64,000 nucleotides of DNA from Tubulanus polymorphus (lineage: Eukaryota > Nemertea > Palaeonemertea > Tubulaniformes > Tubulanidae), in NCBI RefSeq assembly GCF_964204645.1, contig NC_134025.1:26876001-26940000 (forward strand), given 5' to 3'. The translations under genes were made by a program, and so were the position numbers. The notes beneath the pieces are model-generated. The model was not told the DNA's origin. It saw only the letters and a list, made by a program, of their open reading frames with translations, and searched no databases. Shown here one piece after another: positions 1 to 14,659 of this stretch; the stretch's first letter is position 1, and each line of letters starts with the position of its first letter.

Positions 1-3000
1 GACGACAATTTGATTGGTAACCACATATCTGGACAAGCTGCCAATCGGAAACCAACGGTAGACAATAGATCGCGCAGGAACGGCCACGCCCGATAATGAC
101 TTGAGCTTCTCGATGAAACGAACATGAATCAGACACGAGATCAAGTATGATCACAACAATACGCCCTTCTCAGCTGCTGATGAATTTCATGTCTCATTTT
201 TGAATATAGGTAAGGGTAAAATGTTTCGATTAAGCGTTTAATCGTTTTTGATGTATGGGCAAATCTATACAAACACTAAAGTGTATTTATTTTCTGTCTG
301 GCAAAAATAAAGAATGTAAATGTCACAGATGAGATGAGTATTGTTCAATGTTTCTAATGTTTACTCGCATACGTCTGTCAACATAAAAACATCCCCACCC
401 CCGAGGTAACCCAACTCCCTGAGTGGGAAATAAGACAAACGTTGTGTCTATCTTTACGTATATCACCGTAGGCAATGGAGACACGAAAAATGGAAAGTTA
501 TCAAAACCCAGGACTCGTAAAATACCCCGAATCATTAAACAGTTAGGTAGTGCATGGTGCCTGAATTTGTGGTTTTTATAACTCAACACCAGAGTGATCG
601 TATTTTTCAGTCGAATTAGGTGATTGATTGCAACAAAAATAATTCGGTAGCAATAAGTCGCATGGGATCTGACCTTTTAGCAAAGAATCCACACGGAGAG
701 CAGAATTGATTAATATACGATTTTTTATGCAACGAGAATCCATTTATTCGTGAACCAAAAAGCATGAATTCGGTTTTATTTAGTTTACTTGTCATTCATT
801 TCAAAAGAGGTTCTTTATTATAGTATTGTTAAATGGATATATTACATCGAGCTGCCTGAAAAATAAAAAAAATATCGGCTATCGCTCGCTCCGGAAATAT
901 CGAACTGGGCTTTGTGTTCGGTAGAACAGAAAATTGAGTCAAAGGTTTTTCAGACTGAACACTTTTTTCCGGTCCATTTACGGCACCATAGCTAGATAGG
1001 TCGTTGATCACGCTGATCCCTGGACACTAATACGAAATGTAGATCGATTGTCGAAGACTTGATAAATTGTACCACAACCAGAAACTACTCTCTCGGGACA
1101 ACTTTTCGCTGATTACGCATCTTTAGTATCACCCATGAGGGGAAGAATCCTAAAAACTGTCACCAACTTAATGCAAGTAATTGGATTTTGGCGAACAAAA
1201 TTGAGTAAGGGCTTTTCTAATGTCGGGATAACCTCGGCCTGTGTTCACTCTGATTGCTCGAAGGATATTGTTCTCACTGTATTCAACTGACATTCTGTCA
1301 AGGAACAGTATTTACCGGTGACATTTACGGTGTACGGAGGTGTTTCTAGAACGACCAGTCACCAGACCCAGAGGGTAGCTCGATACTTTCGTCCTTGTAG
1401 CACCGTTTACAATGTCTGTATAAACTGAGATGCAACTCCAGCAACCCTCCCTATCTAGCATTTAGGCATTATCCTGCTTGAATCCGAGGGGATAAGAATT
1501 TAGAGAACTATGACGGATGTTTCGATATGATCTTGTACATAGTCCCTATGGTCATGATGTAAATCACGACATATTTCAACCACGGCTATATAGCAAACTG
1601 GGCGAAGTTATTACCATATTTTCAGTAAGAGAAAATATAATCACCGGTTGCTCAATGCGCCAGGGAAGTGAAATTGAGTGGTGCTTGACAATGATGACAT
1701 TCTATAGTCTTTGCGGAGTCTTGATCAGCGTAGAAACGATGAAGATTGCAGAATTCAATTCAATCATGATCCGTGTGACATTTACCGCCTACAACTCAAA
1801 ACGCGCTTAATCTTCTTGAATCTTTTGATCCGGTATATTCTATATTTTCCCATCCTATACATACAGTAATTAGACTTCACTTGATTCTATCAGGTTTTAT
1901 GTGTACGCCTGATGACGGTGGCTGTGGGCGTATTAATTTGACAATCAGATTATCATCCCGCATGACTGTTTATTAGAAACAAAGCTTAAATCTGTTTTAG
2001 CTTTAAAAATACTGATACACATCAACTAATTTTGACTCCTGAGGCCATTCCCATAGTAACGAGTTGAAATTTCATTTACAATATATCATACAACCCTTAT
2101 TTCAAATTCTAACCAACAACTGAGGATATGAATCTGGTTCAAACAGGTTCATAATAACGACTGAGCAACCGATATTTACTAGACATTCTTGACTTGCTGT
2201 ATGACGATCCTATAGACCGCAAGACAAACTTATTCATAAATTCCCGAAACGTTCCATCGGCGGAATATTTTATCAAACGTGTCGATTATGTGATACGTCG
2301 GTGTGCGATCGTTCGTAATTTTCCGATAATATTAGAAATCGGTCACGTAGAACATATCCATCGTGATGTGTACAATAATTGACAATTTCCGACATGGAAA
2401 GTGTTCTCTTGTTACACAGCAAAATACGCCCAAATGAACAGTTGAATATTCACTCGTTGTGCCTTTTTGGTCAGTAGACTAGACGGTATAGCTGGCTAAA
2501 CAGCAGAATATCGGGAAGAGATTTAGATAATCCGAGCAGAAACTATCTTAATTCGTGGTACAAGATAGCTGCTTAACATCTGCAGCGCTATACTGGAAAT
2601 ATCGCACAATCATAAAACCGTTAACTAGTGACCATTCAAGAGATCAAAATCTATCTTCATCAATCAAGGCTGTAGTACTAACGTTTAAAGTAAAACTAAG
2701 AACCGTATTACGTGAATATAAGTGAATAATGCATACATAAGTATGTGCGTAACGTATTTTTCTGGATGGTTTTACGTAAACCAACTCTCAGTAGCCATCG
2801 TCAATTGCATTACCAGTTCTATGGTCGTATCCCACGAGAGTGCGGAAAACCGCAAGTAAATTCGCGAAATTAAAAAGTTGATTACGGAAACGAAGCTTAG
2901 AAGAGAGCTATATGCGAGTGTGTGAAACATTGCAATGAATATGAAATCAACGCTCCGTATCTTATGAAAAATTCACACAAATAGCTTTTTATAACCACGG

Positions 3001-6000
3001 TGTATCAGGCATTTGCTTATTGTTCGCATTCATTTTGTTCGATTATATTTGACAGCTTAGCTGTCAGTGACGCAAAAATCGCATTCTACGTGCCCATGGA
3101 ATCTATGGCATGCTTTGCCATCACTCCGGGATGTCCGGTCGCGCTCTATTATTGGTCACGTGATCTTCTGGAGACTCTAAAACGATTAGTTTGGATTTGT
3201 TCATCTCGATATTTCAACTTCAGAATCAAATTTTATCTAGATGAGCCCAGTTGGAGATTTCGGAGGCACCACGCCCTAGTCGAACAAAAATCACGCCCAA
3301 TCAAGAAAAAATACAGAATAGAAAAAGCGTTAAATCCTTTTGATATGTCGACATTAGTTGCGACACGCCGAGCTAAAAGGCGCCTAGCAATTGATTGACC
3401 GACGCTTATTTCAGAAATCTTTGACATTTAGGTGAAAATTAAACCCGCGGTGTTTATCGATATGCAAATATGGCAATCGAACGATGAGAATGAGTAAAGA
3501 TGTTTTGAATTGTTCCCGCATTCCGCGGCATGTACCTCGTTTACTATACGACGACATTACGCGATTCTGTGGCTCCGGTGACTTTATCGTGTTAACGTTG
3601 CACGGTTAAATGAATAAAGACGCTCGAATTCAGAACAATTCATCATCATCAGCTTAAATTTCAATAAAGCTAATAACATCGGTCGTTGCCGGATTGATTG
3701 AAAATTAATCATTACGTCGCATGTTTATTGCGGAAGCATGTGCGCTTGTGCGCTTTCCAAACGACGTCAAAGATAAAAAGTCGACGATATTCTCGTTACT
3801 GGGTCACTGGGCCGTAACTCAATAAGTCATGTACTATATTTCGTGCTTTCTGTTAATAGTTAATTGATAACTACTAGGGCTATGTGTGCACGGCAATTTT
3901 CTTACAAGGTCGGTGGCCAGCATCACCATTAACCCCCTCTAAGTAACAATAATATTTTATGCCCTCGTATCCGGTACGTACATGGACTAGGAAACCTTGT
4001 TCCGGCTGAGACCGTGTTACTTTTGTTTCAATGTTTTGCGTGACTTGGAATGACGATCAGAAAATCATGACAGTGATTACTGCGACTTAATGGGACAAAG
4101 ATAGACATTAATTAGGCGATTTACTGCTCTGAAGACATGGAACAACCATTTCGCTATCAGTTCGAGGGTATTTTATCACTAGATCACACTAGTTAAAACA
4201 CCAGGCTCCCTTAATGTTGACAATCTGATGCGATCGAACAGCGGATGATCGCCGAGTTTATTATTTGAACCCCTCAACGCAACGCTGTTATGTCTATAGT
4301 TTTCTGAGAGTAAATTGGACTAAATCGATGTAACAGGGTGCTCTGATCACAAAATGAAAAAGTGGCAAATTGAGAGAGAGCGTGCGTTAACCGATTGAAT
4401 ACAATATGAAATGAAATATCAGGTGTATATCAAGTTTAATAATGCACTATATTTCAAGGTCCATCAGGTGAGTGTAAGGATCGGCAGTCTAGAGAATATT
4501 GAACATCGTAGAAATTATAACCACTAAAAAGCTCGAAAATGCAAGTGTGAACTAAGTATACCAATCTACAAAGTGTCACAGGTTGTAGGCGAAAGCTATT
4601 CGTACTGTTTTGTTATTCAATCGGGGTCCTGCGATCTCACAGTAATTCACGGCGTTGATGGCTGTCTTATGTAAATCCTACAAGATATTTTACTGTTCTC
4701 ACCTGAATCTGAAATGAGCTTTTTACGACTTCCCTCATTTCTCGCACCGTCTCCACTCGTTCTCACGCCGTTTCGTGTGATGTCACGATGTTCAATTCAG
4801 GATGACGTGCGATGAAAATACGGTGACATTTACTACCGGCGCTTGGAAACTAGAATGTTTCTCAAAGGTGCGAATGTAATTTTTAATCATCTACGTAGAG
4901 GGTATTTGTTTAAGCTTTATTGATAATGCTTTTTTTCAAATATCGTATTCATATCACGAAGTTCCGGATCGATGACGCGTCCTTGCAATAAAATAATCAT
5001 TGATCTCAAGGTCTCAACCGCGTGACAATTTATTAAAGTGAAGTGACGCGTGTCACGCGTTTCGTGCGAAACTGCCTATGATTTTATCAATTCCGTGCAA
5101 ATTCTGAAATTGGATACGAAACATGATCGATGCTGCTAGTAATTTTTCAGTTCGTCGTCAGAACTATAGGCGGAGCGGGGCTCATCGTGTCTGGTACGAT
5201 ATAGTTGATGAGTCTTTAGATTATTGAGCGCACCCCCGACAAGATCGAGTTCATCGAGTAACCAAATATTCAAGACGTAAAAAATGTAGAGATAATTTTT
5301 CAATTTGTAACCTGTCAACTGTGTTCTACAAGGAAACGCGATTGGATTTCCAGTTAGGATGTTCGTACGGATGGCCAATCGCGTACTATCATCAATCATT
5401 ATTGTGAATTTTGTCTCCAGGTCAGTGAGACAATAATTCCACCAACAATGGTAACATTTTTCGGGATCAGGACATATTATTTTCGATTCTCAAGGTTTGA
5501 TGAGTTCATGTTTCACGCACGTGCTATTATTAGAAATATCCGCCAGCGCGTGAAAACCTATACCCCAACCAATTCATCTTCTTAGATTTTTTAAAGGTCA
5601 TGATCGCGAAGCAATTCCATTTTTACTTTTCATTATCCACTGCTGTCACGCCTGATGATCGATTCACAAGAAACAAGGCGGGATTAATGTGAACATTTGT
5701 TGTGGGTGTTTGTGGTCGACAAGCAAAGAAATTACATAATCCTGTTCCATTAACGATCAGCCGATGTAGATTCAGGAAACAGATTAGAAGAAATGCCCGA
5801 ACGACTTAAAATAACCGTCATTTTCGCATTATTTTCTCACGGTTGATGGCCGTCGACCGTTTCGTGAATTAATTCGTTGTCGCTTTTACAATAAGTCTCA
5901 TTTATTTGAATTAGGTTGAAGCCGTATTCAGCACGTTTCGAGCGCTCGCATTTTCTGATATAAGCAATGAACCATGGATGATCAAAACCTCATTTCATTA

Positions 6001-6079
6001 GTGAAATTTGAGATGCCGCGACTGCTACAACGGTATTCGGTCCAGTTGAATACGCTGATGTTATCCGAAAAAGTTGAGC

Positions 6080-6252
6080 GAAGACTTTAAGGGTCAACGT
6101 GTTTTTTTCTGATATGAGTGATAAACCACGTTGGCCTGAATGCTGTTATCACTAAAGGTCTTCACGTGAATGACTGGAGATGTTCGTGCTCCGACTGTCA
6201 AACTCCCATAGGGGTAATAGCTCGCCTTTTATCGAAGTTGCAGTCGGAGTGC
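6080..6252. repeat. Nested inverted-repeat cluster
   Basis: Three pairs of arms nest around one centre: GAAGACTTTA (6080) with TAAAGGTCTTC (6153), TCAACGTG (6094) with CACGTTGG (6127), and TGAGTGATAA (6115) with TTATCACTA (6146). A second hairpin follows at once, GTGCTCCGACTG (6186) with CAGTCGGAGTGC (6241). The pairing is seen directly. A degraded foldback MITE is one explanation, but no terminal repeats or target duplication were found. Confidence 0.35.
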
Positions 6253-9200
6253 GATTAGGCATTTGTCCAGTTGAGGTGTTTTACATAACGTGTCGGCCAC
6301 GATTAACGCTAACGCGTTTCTGCATATCGTGCTGGGAATTCTTTAATTAAAGTTGAATAAATCAACATCTGTAATGTGAAAGATTATGTAGTAATCATCA
6401 AATGTACTGTTCCCTGTGCTCCTTTGCTCTTAAATTGACTCCCTATAGTTGAAAGCACATCATTTTTACAACACTTTTGGGAATCGGTTGCATTGCCTTT
6501 TGAAAGGCATTTCAATGCATTCACCATAAAATTTCGTTTTCAAAGGTGATTGAAAAATATCTCCTTTCCGTCGTGGCTTTCAGGTGAGCGAATCGTTATG
6601 GCGTTATTTAAAATGAATGGGAGCTCATTGAAAGTACTAGTAAATCTAAATTTGAAACAAATCTAATGTAGGTTTTGTTATGAACTTTAAGCCTATACGG
6701 ACTACTTCAAAAACATTATGCGTTCACAAATGAAGTTCCGCTTAATTTCTAAAAGCCATTTTTCTTTGAGGCATTTTTCTTGATACGTGTCAAAAGACAC
6801 ATAAGTTTATCTTCACTATGGTTATCTATAACACCCCTAAATCAACTTCAAATCTTAATCCCATGGATCCTTGCGCACTGTACCGATAAATACGATTGCC
6901 ACAACTGAGATGTTCAAGAGGAACGGAGTTGCTTTTTGAGCGGAATATCTTAACTGAGATAAAGTCCTGTATCATATACGGGACTCAGTAATATCCCTGA
7001 TCTGTGAAAGTTCGCCTTTTTGATCCGAATAAGCCTTTATTTCAGCTCGCGTATGACCGTAAACCAGAGAAAACTTCATGAGTTTCTGTGATAACAACTC
7101 GGCTCACTTGTCAATCAGAGACAGCCTATCGATTGGCTCATGCTTCAAGTTTCTCATACAGCTGCTGAATGATTCATTAAATGTCATATATATTGGACAT
7201 TACCTGCTTGCCTGATCCGTAACTGATACACATCGATCACCACCTGATGAATCTAGTTATTTTCAAGCTGAGCAATCACAATTTTATGATTCATATATAT
7301 CGGAAAGAAATCTCACTGTCACTCATGACATACCATTTTGTAACTATTCTGGCATACTGAAAACTTGCCTCTGAACATTTGTTTCCAGTAAGTCTGCTAG
7401 GCCTATTTGTGTTCGTGAACTGTGATTTCGAAAATTAAAGGTACAACAAACCTTCAGCACCATCCAGATGACCCTTCAGTAATTGTTATTGGAGGTATCT
7501 AACGTAGGTGAGAGGCAACGTCATTTCTTTCATCATCTCTGTTACTAACGACCTCATCCCTGAACAATAGCCTTTATAATTACCTTTTCATTAGATGCAA
7601 TCATTTTTGGCTTTCGAAGCGGAGACTCGGATCTTAGAGATAATGCTTCTACTTACTTAACGACGGAACCAAAAAGATCTTCACGTCCACAAAATTGGTA
7701 TTGGTCATTTCTGAACGCACCATCAACTTCCTCATTCCCGAAGCGCGTTCGGGTGAAAATGATGAAGCCATTCGACGACTACTTGACGTTCAAGGGTCAA
7801 AGAAGGTTTATGGGCAAATAATGGTTCGTAACTCTGAGGCTTATAGCGTCACGAAAATGCATGTTGCCTTTAAAGAAAACAATGGCTGAAATTTAGCGAT
7901 CATTCGAAAGCGGAAAATCATTGTGGTGAATTATTTCTTAAGGACGGTGTGTGAATTGAGAAAACCTGCTCAGTGGCAATAGATTAGAAAACACGTTAAG
8001 TAACACCGACTCGTATTCCTTCTAATCATGAAAAGTATCTTGCATAATTCTTACGTATCCGGGCTCCGTTTCTTGACGGTGGTTATAATAACCTTGGAGA
8101 ATAGCTTAGTGATTGATTTAACAGTTTGGCTGTATCGGTTGGTTATAAATAATTCAGTCTCAACAAACCTCTTGCAAGTGGATGTTAGATCGAATTTCAG
8201 GTGTTGGCATAAGCAGAATCTATCAGATTTACTTGCATTCGTTCAGCGACCCTTTATCGGATAAAATGTACATATATGCATATCGAATGTAGAGTCAACT
8301 TGGCTAAATGGCTCGCTTAGTAGCTCAATAGTTTCTTCGATAAAATCGCCTCTAATTTCCGATGCATTTGTAAAAGTTCTACTGTATTGATGTTTATCTT
8401 CGTGAGAATTTCGTAGCTTTGACGCAGTTTATACGGTTTTCAAAGATTCTCGCTAAATCGATGGTGGATTTTTCAGTCACGCTTGAGGAATAAGTGGAAT
8501 TCCGTATCTATATGTCAGGAATTCTGTCTGATTGATTGAGCGGTGGTTGGCTTACGGTGCCGTCATTTTTGATTATTGCAACATACGTGTTCGACTGTAT
8601 TCAAGTTATTCTATTTGACTGAACTGCTATTTGTAGAACGCACAAGATATATAATGTATTACAAGTTTGCTCTAAATCATTCGCAAAAAGGTTAAAAGGC
8701 CTATTTATAAGGGTATCTATAAATTGTGTAAATTTGATACATTTTCCAAGTATCCATATTTCGAAGAATTGAATGCAATCCCAGAAACTAATACCAAAAG
8801 CGCGAAATGAAAAGAATATGAAGTATCCAAACAGATGCATTTTCTGATCCCACTTAATTGTAAAAAATGTAGACGCCAGATCGAGTTGTCGGACAGAATA
8901 ATTTTCTGACGTTGACAGCAGTAGAGTAGAAGCAGTTAGACATATCTAGCTGCAGAGATCATCATTCATCAAATTAACATCTGTCAACATTAGAAAGAAA
9001 ACATGAACGTTCAGGATTGATGTCGTCTTGATGAGCGTTTAGTTTGTAATATCATATATTTTGTCGTGTAAAACTTTTATTAGTTTTAGGGATTAGATTT
9101 CGACCTTGGCTAACTTTAGACCGAAGGCTCCGTTACTCCACGCTGTTTTGCGTAAGTTAAAGTAAGGGGTCAGTTTAGGATTAATTACTGCGCTCATGTT

Positions 9201-12200
9201 AGCTCAAGCTTTTCGGACATTCGCTTCCAACCAAAGGTCTAATCAGACTAACGTTTTGCCGCAACTGATGCCAAATTAACAGAATTGCGCCGTGGGTTTA
9301 TTAACATGCCTGGAACACCTGGCTTTCCTTCTATATCCCCTAGTTTCAACAGCTTAAATCGTGTTTGTACGCGAGCTACGAGTAAATTAATTAAAACATT
9401 TTGCCAACGAAGCAGATAAGCATGCTCTCAAATAGAACTGCAATCCTGTTACTATATCCATGCTATATAACATACATGCACCTTATTTCGTATGATTTGG
9501 CAAAAATACGGAGATACAAATTGATAATGATTTCTGAGTTCGTCATGAAGACGCTGTGTGTAGTAAACACGAAGAGTCCACATAATTTGATATTGGCAAA
9601 CAATCTTTTTATGAATAAAAGTATTCTTGCCATCAATTACGGCCCAGTGACATAAAAATGGGTAAACAACCAGGAAATTAATCGAAAAGTCATTGAATCG
9701 AGGCTATTTTCTGAACGAGGCAACGGCAATCGCCATCACGATACAATATTCATAATTAAACTTGAGCAACATTGTCGAGCTTTCTCCAAAGAGGATATAA
9801 ATTGAATTTTCGTGTCGACTACTTCACTCGCATTTAGCAAGGCAATGCCATCAGAAAGCTTTAGTTGTAGTTTTCATCGGTGAACAGTTTCCTGGTACAG
9901 GATATATTCGGCACGTACTGAGGTGAAACACCGCCTTTCCAGATACCAGAAACAAATTCATTTTAATCCAATGTCGCAGATTCAGAATAATGCGCATCAT
10001 CATATAGCTGTTCGTACATAAGTGTAATACGTACGGTAAGATGCGGAACATGTTCAATTTGTCAATGTAAGCATGTAGCTACAGTCTGACTTACTTCTGT
10101 AATTCAACATTTCTAGCCTGATTTAAAGATGCGTGTATAGTCAGGTACGTATAATCTACCCAACATTGCATAACAGATGATTTATATGCGATAACTATGG
10201 TATAAATATTGATAATGTATGCCATTGTTCTGGTGTACATCAGCATATACATATAAATGTTGTATGTTACTTCTTACAAACAGCGAAATAAGTTTTTTGC
10301 TTATCCGACAAGTTCTAGTAACAGCACTGTTCCAAGGTCGAAGACTAAAACCTACCGATGCTGCTTTATAATCATGTCTTTAGCCCGATGAAAAATCTTT
10401 GTGTCAAAAAGCTTTTCTCTTTTCTCCTTTCGTCTGTCTCTTTGATACGATTTTCATATACATATATAGACCACGCTATCAGATCGTTCATCCAATCAAA
10501 CATTCTTATCACGAATCACGACATCTGAAGCATTTTCTTCAATTGGATTGCTGTTAATCTTGAAAAGAAACTTAATAACATACCGTCACTGGAAAGCTGA
10601 GTATTCGGTATTTAATCATCCTAACACGATAGAATAAAGACGAACGAACATGAAAGGCTTTCTCCGATCCTATCGGGTATAGTCGGGCGAACAAGTTAAT
10701 TTCGTAATATAGCGTTTAGAGTCAAATGTCACATATTGCAATTATTCACGATAGTTAAAATGGAAATTTTATGTACGTGTCTCATCGACAGTTAAAGTGA
10801 ATGATAGCGAATGCGCGTGTGTGGTGATGCGACGATTCATTGTGTGTTTAAACAGTCGCTGCTTTACTGCCGTTTTCAGTGATACGGCAAGAAATATCAT
10901 ATCGTAAACGTTATGTGTTGATTTATTGAAGAGCAAAACCGCAAAGGCGACGTTATTGCCGCCGAAACTAATCCATCAGAAAATCGCCAAGTCGGATGGA
11001 CAGAAGGAAATCGACTATCATTCATCAGGTTTGGGTGCAGATCAGTTGGCCGCTAGCTGTAATAGTGTGGCAAAAATGAATGAGCTATGGTAATTATGTC
11101 AACGACGTTTATGCCGGGGCCATTAGCGGTGAATAAACGGCAAAAATGACTTTAAAAAAGGACGAGAGACTCTCATCATTGATAAATACTGGATATATGC
11201 CTTGTAACGAGAACCTATTTTGTCTGACACCACATATATCGTTGAGTTGGAATGAATTCTTGAGCCACTTTTATAAATTGAAACGTTTCTTCCTTCGCAA
11301 TGGAGATGGTTCATTCTGTTTTATCATGCCATACTTCACCAAACGAAGAAATTCTTTATTCGAGTAGAGCATTGTTCCATTAGTTTGTAATCGGATACCC
11401 GAGATGTCTCACTATAACATTACACAACTGTAACTAATAGGATGATGTCCTTTTTGTACTGTTGTTTTCGTCGGGGGAAATCATTGTAATATGTAGAAAT
11501 GAGTGAGGATTCTCGGCATTGCAACAGTATCGATAGATTATCAAGGAGCAATAGCGCCGTTACGAACACACAAATTGCCGATGTCGAGAACTTCGATGGT
11601 TTGAGAGCTAATTAGATGAGAACGAATGAAAACAAAAAGGCTTTTCATCTTAGTAGACATTTTACTTTCCTCTTCGTATCTTGTACGATTATTCATTTAT
11701 GTGGATCTTAATTTCCGGTCGTGTTGAAAGCGACTCGACACAAATGTTGCAATTAGTTTTTCTGGGAATTATGCAGGGAGGGGGTAATGAAATGGTTTTT
11801 AGAACGAAGCACTGTAATCAGATAATTGAATAAATTCGAAAACAACGGGGGAACTGCTGTCCCGTTAGATGAATTATCAGCATACCCTTCAAAATCCTAT
11901 TTACCTCATCGGGAATTAATTTGTAAATCGTCTAGTATTCTATCTTGCCATTTATAAAAGATTTTGGTGATAGGTATTGATTTTGTACAAAATGAATTAT
12001 GAAATCAGCAAGATACAAATCTATCTTACTTTCTGTTTGTTCCCTGCAGTGGTCTTTAATAGTTTTCTCGGAAAATATTTTCAAAAACCCGTTTCTTGGG
12101 CATGTTGGTTCTTTCGTGCGATGTTATCGTCACTTTCATTGAAATGCCACAACAGTGTGGTAGAAAGCCATTACGGCGTTTTGAATTTGAGACACCGAGG

Positions 12201-13486
12201 TGGGCGAAATCTGTTAGTTAAATGCATCGACACAAGTTTGCATGTACTGTGACCATAGTTACAAGTTATTAGATTGAATGGATATTCATCAAAATTTCCG
12301 GTTCGAAATAGGTGTTAGCGCGTAAACCCAATGGAGTTTATCGAGTATGTGCACAATCCGCTTATGAATGCATTCACGGTATAATTATCTTTATATGCCC
12401 TAAAAATGCCATTAACTTTACTTAATCTCAATCCATCCTAATCGATACGTTGAATCGTGTTACAATTAGGATTTATTAGTCCGTAAATTTCTTGAAGCAA
12501 ATACAAAAATGCATTATTCCCATGAAAGTCAAAATTTCTATAACACGTGCATTCTTGATATACCTACACTACCTATTACACCACCTACTCTTTTTAAAAC
12601 CTGATCATCAGGCTGTAAACGAGTATACTATATCGAATAAGCGAGGTCGCATTCTCGTTATTATAAAAACATTTCGATGCGTATCTTTTTTGCTTGCATC
12701 ATGTGTACGTGGGTATATCGACGCAACGAAGGAAGAATAGCATTATGAGGTAGCGTTACCGAGTCAGAAAATGTGCTGCTAAGGTGAAATAATGTTGAAA
12801 TGAATCGCTACTATTTCAAGATACATAAATAAATTGACAATAAAACGTATTTTCCGAGCGAACGAAATGAGAATTACCACTACACAAGCCGTCGTATTGG
12901 AACAATATTTCAAAGAGGTATAAACAGCGTTGAAAATAAACTATTAATAGATTTTGGTTCTTCATTAATTCTAGATTATCTAACTAGTTCCAGATAAGAC
13001 TTGGTATTTGCGCTATCATTAACCTTTGCTGTAGGCGGCAATTACTACTCAGACAGCACTTCAAAGACATCACGTATAAGTCGTAAAACCCGTGTATCAC
13101 GTCGAAATGGCGACCGATACCCTAACGTCCGGTACTTAAACCTGTTTGCGTATTTATGTCCAAGGGTGAGAGGTGAACGCAGCCATTAGTATCGGGGACT
13201 AGACATATTAAGGCCAGAGTAATATAATAAATCCGTGGATGAAGAGATGTCAGTTTCGAAGATGAAATCAATAGAAATCTTATTCATTTATCATTCAAGA
13301 GTCTACGAACTGACTTCTACTGACTTCCATTTCTGGTAATAGATAGAGGACCAAGAATCATTATCTGGTTTCCTGTATAATATTAATTGAGGTTTCATCT
13401 GCCCTCGAATTTCTATTGATTGTTGTCTAATCATCTCAAATTTAAGTCACAGTGATGTCTCTTCATCGTGGTGTTTCATTACGAAG

Positions 13487-13494
13487 TGACGTCA
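13487..13494. promoter_or_regulatory. Perfect CRE palindrome
   Basis: The octamer TGACGTCA is the full cAMP-response element bound by CREB/ATF dimers. It lies far from any supported gene, so a regulatory role is only possible. Other exact copies lie at 25651-25658, 36666-36673 and 38684-38691. Confidence 0.2.
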
Positions 13495-13573
13495 CACTGG
13501 CTAATATTGCACATAGAAAATAGTGGAGACGAATGAGTTAATTTTTTTCGTGGTGACGATTCCGTCTATTTTG

Positions 13574-13956
13574 CAGGGGCAGATACAAGGTGAGGGACCT
13601 GTTTTATACAAACTATTCCTTAGTTTCTACAGACCCCTCCAGGTCTAATTTACTGTATTTTGTATTACGCTTTGTACACTATGCTGTAAATCATCTTTGA
13701 AAAATAAAGTGTTCAAAGTTCAAAGGGGGTGTATACCCCCTAAAATGTCAAGTTGCCCTGAAATTTGACGGGAAAATGAAATATCAAACTGAGCCTAAAA
13801 AGCTTAAATTCATAAGCTTGTTTTTCTGTATTTCTAAAAAAAAATGAGTTCATGTTTTCCGATGACCTTTCTTTTAGAGTGTCCTTTTAATTAGTATGAT
13901 ATGCTCTATTTTGGAGGTGCATCCCTCCTTGAATCAGACCCTAGGTCCGCCCTTAC
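13574..13956. mobile_element. Possible non-autonomous hAT-like element
   Basis: The left edge reads CAGGGGCAGATACAAGG and the right edge, on the other strand, TAAGGGCGGACCTAGGG. These match at about 10 of 17 positions and resemble the CAGGGGCGGAtc-type ends of many animal hAT MITEs. Internally there is a segment ending AAAATAAAG followed by two TTCAAAG-like units (about 13700-13725), which looks like the 3' tail of a LINE or SINE, and a near-palindrome GGGGGTGTATACCCCC. No clear 8-bp target duplication is visible, so the call is tentative. Confidence 0.3.
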
Positions 13957-14612
13957 TTTGTCGTATTGTCAGACAAACCGCCATTGCATCGTTGTCAATA
14001 TTGCATGGCCATGAAACGGTGTAAAGCACTAAAAAGTGTACCGATTCCATTAACTAAAGCTCAAATGAATAACGAATTCCATATCGTCGTTTCAATTGAA
14101 TGAATGCCTGCAACGCATAGTGTTATTAACGACCAAATGCCGTTGTGATAATTTTGGTAAACATAGAGCCGCTATGCGGGCAAATATTAGAGAACTTTAT
14201 TGGATGAAATCTTCCTGCTCGAAGTTAATTTACGTTTTGTTTGCAGAAATCCAGAAAATCCACTGTTGCCTAGAGCGGAAGTAACGTTGTTTTCAATGGA
14301 CATGGCCACCGGAAGGGGTACCGATTGCAGGAAATTGAAAAAAACACATGATACGATAATAACCAAAAACTCCAAACGTTAATTCGCGAATGTGTGTTTA
14401 CTTTCTCCTCATCAGCAAGCTGACAACGACCATTATCGGATTATTCAGGAATTGATAAGCACAAAGAACACTCGCCATGATTCACTTTAACAACCTGTAT
14501 CGCTGTTGTGATTCTGTGCGTAAAATGAATGAACGGCGAATGTTCTGATTAGAGCACATTTTCTATCATCGGGGAACCCATCGACGAAGAAACAGCTGTT
14601 ATACTAACCATG

Positions 14613-14659
14613 TTAACCATGGACTCTAAAACGAATTCATTCTAGAGTCCATGTGTTAA
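14613..14659. repeat. 16-bp hairpin
   Basis: Left arm TTAACCATGGACTCTA (14613-14628) pairs with right arm TAGAGTCCATGTGTTAA (14643-14659) across a 14-nt loop. There is one bulged position and the rest pair exactly. The stem is shorter than a typical animal pre-miRNA stem (about 22 bp or more), so a miRNA is unlikely. It could be a recent foldback or a paired protein-binding site. Confidence 0.5.

Noticed and set aside
3000-3398. 132-codon plus-strand open frame
   Set aside because: The composition looks random, with no domain and no splice context; a minus-strand frame overlaps it.
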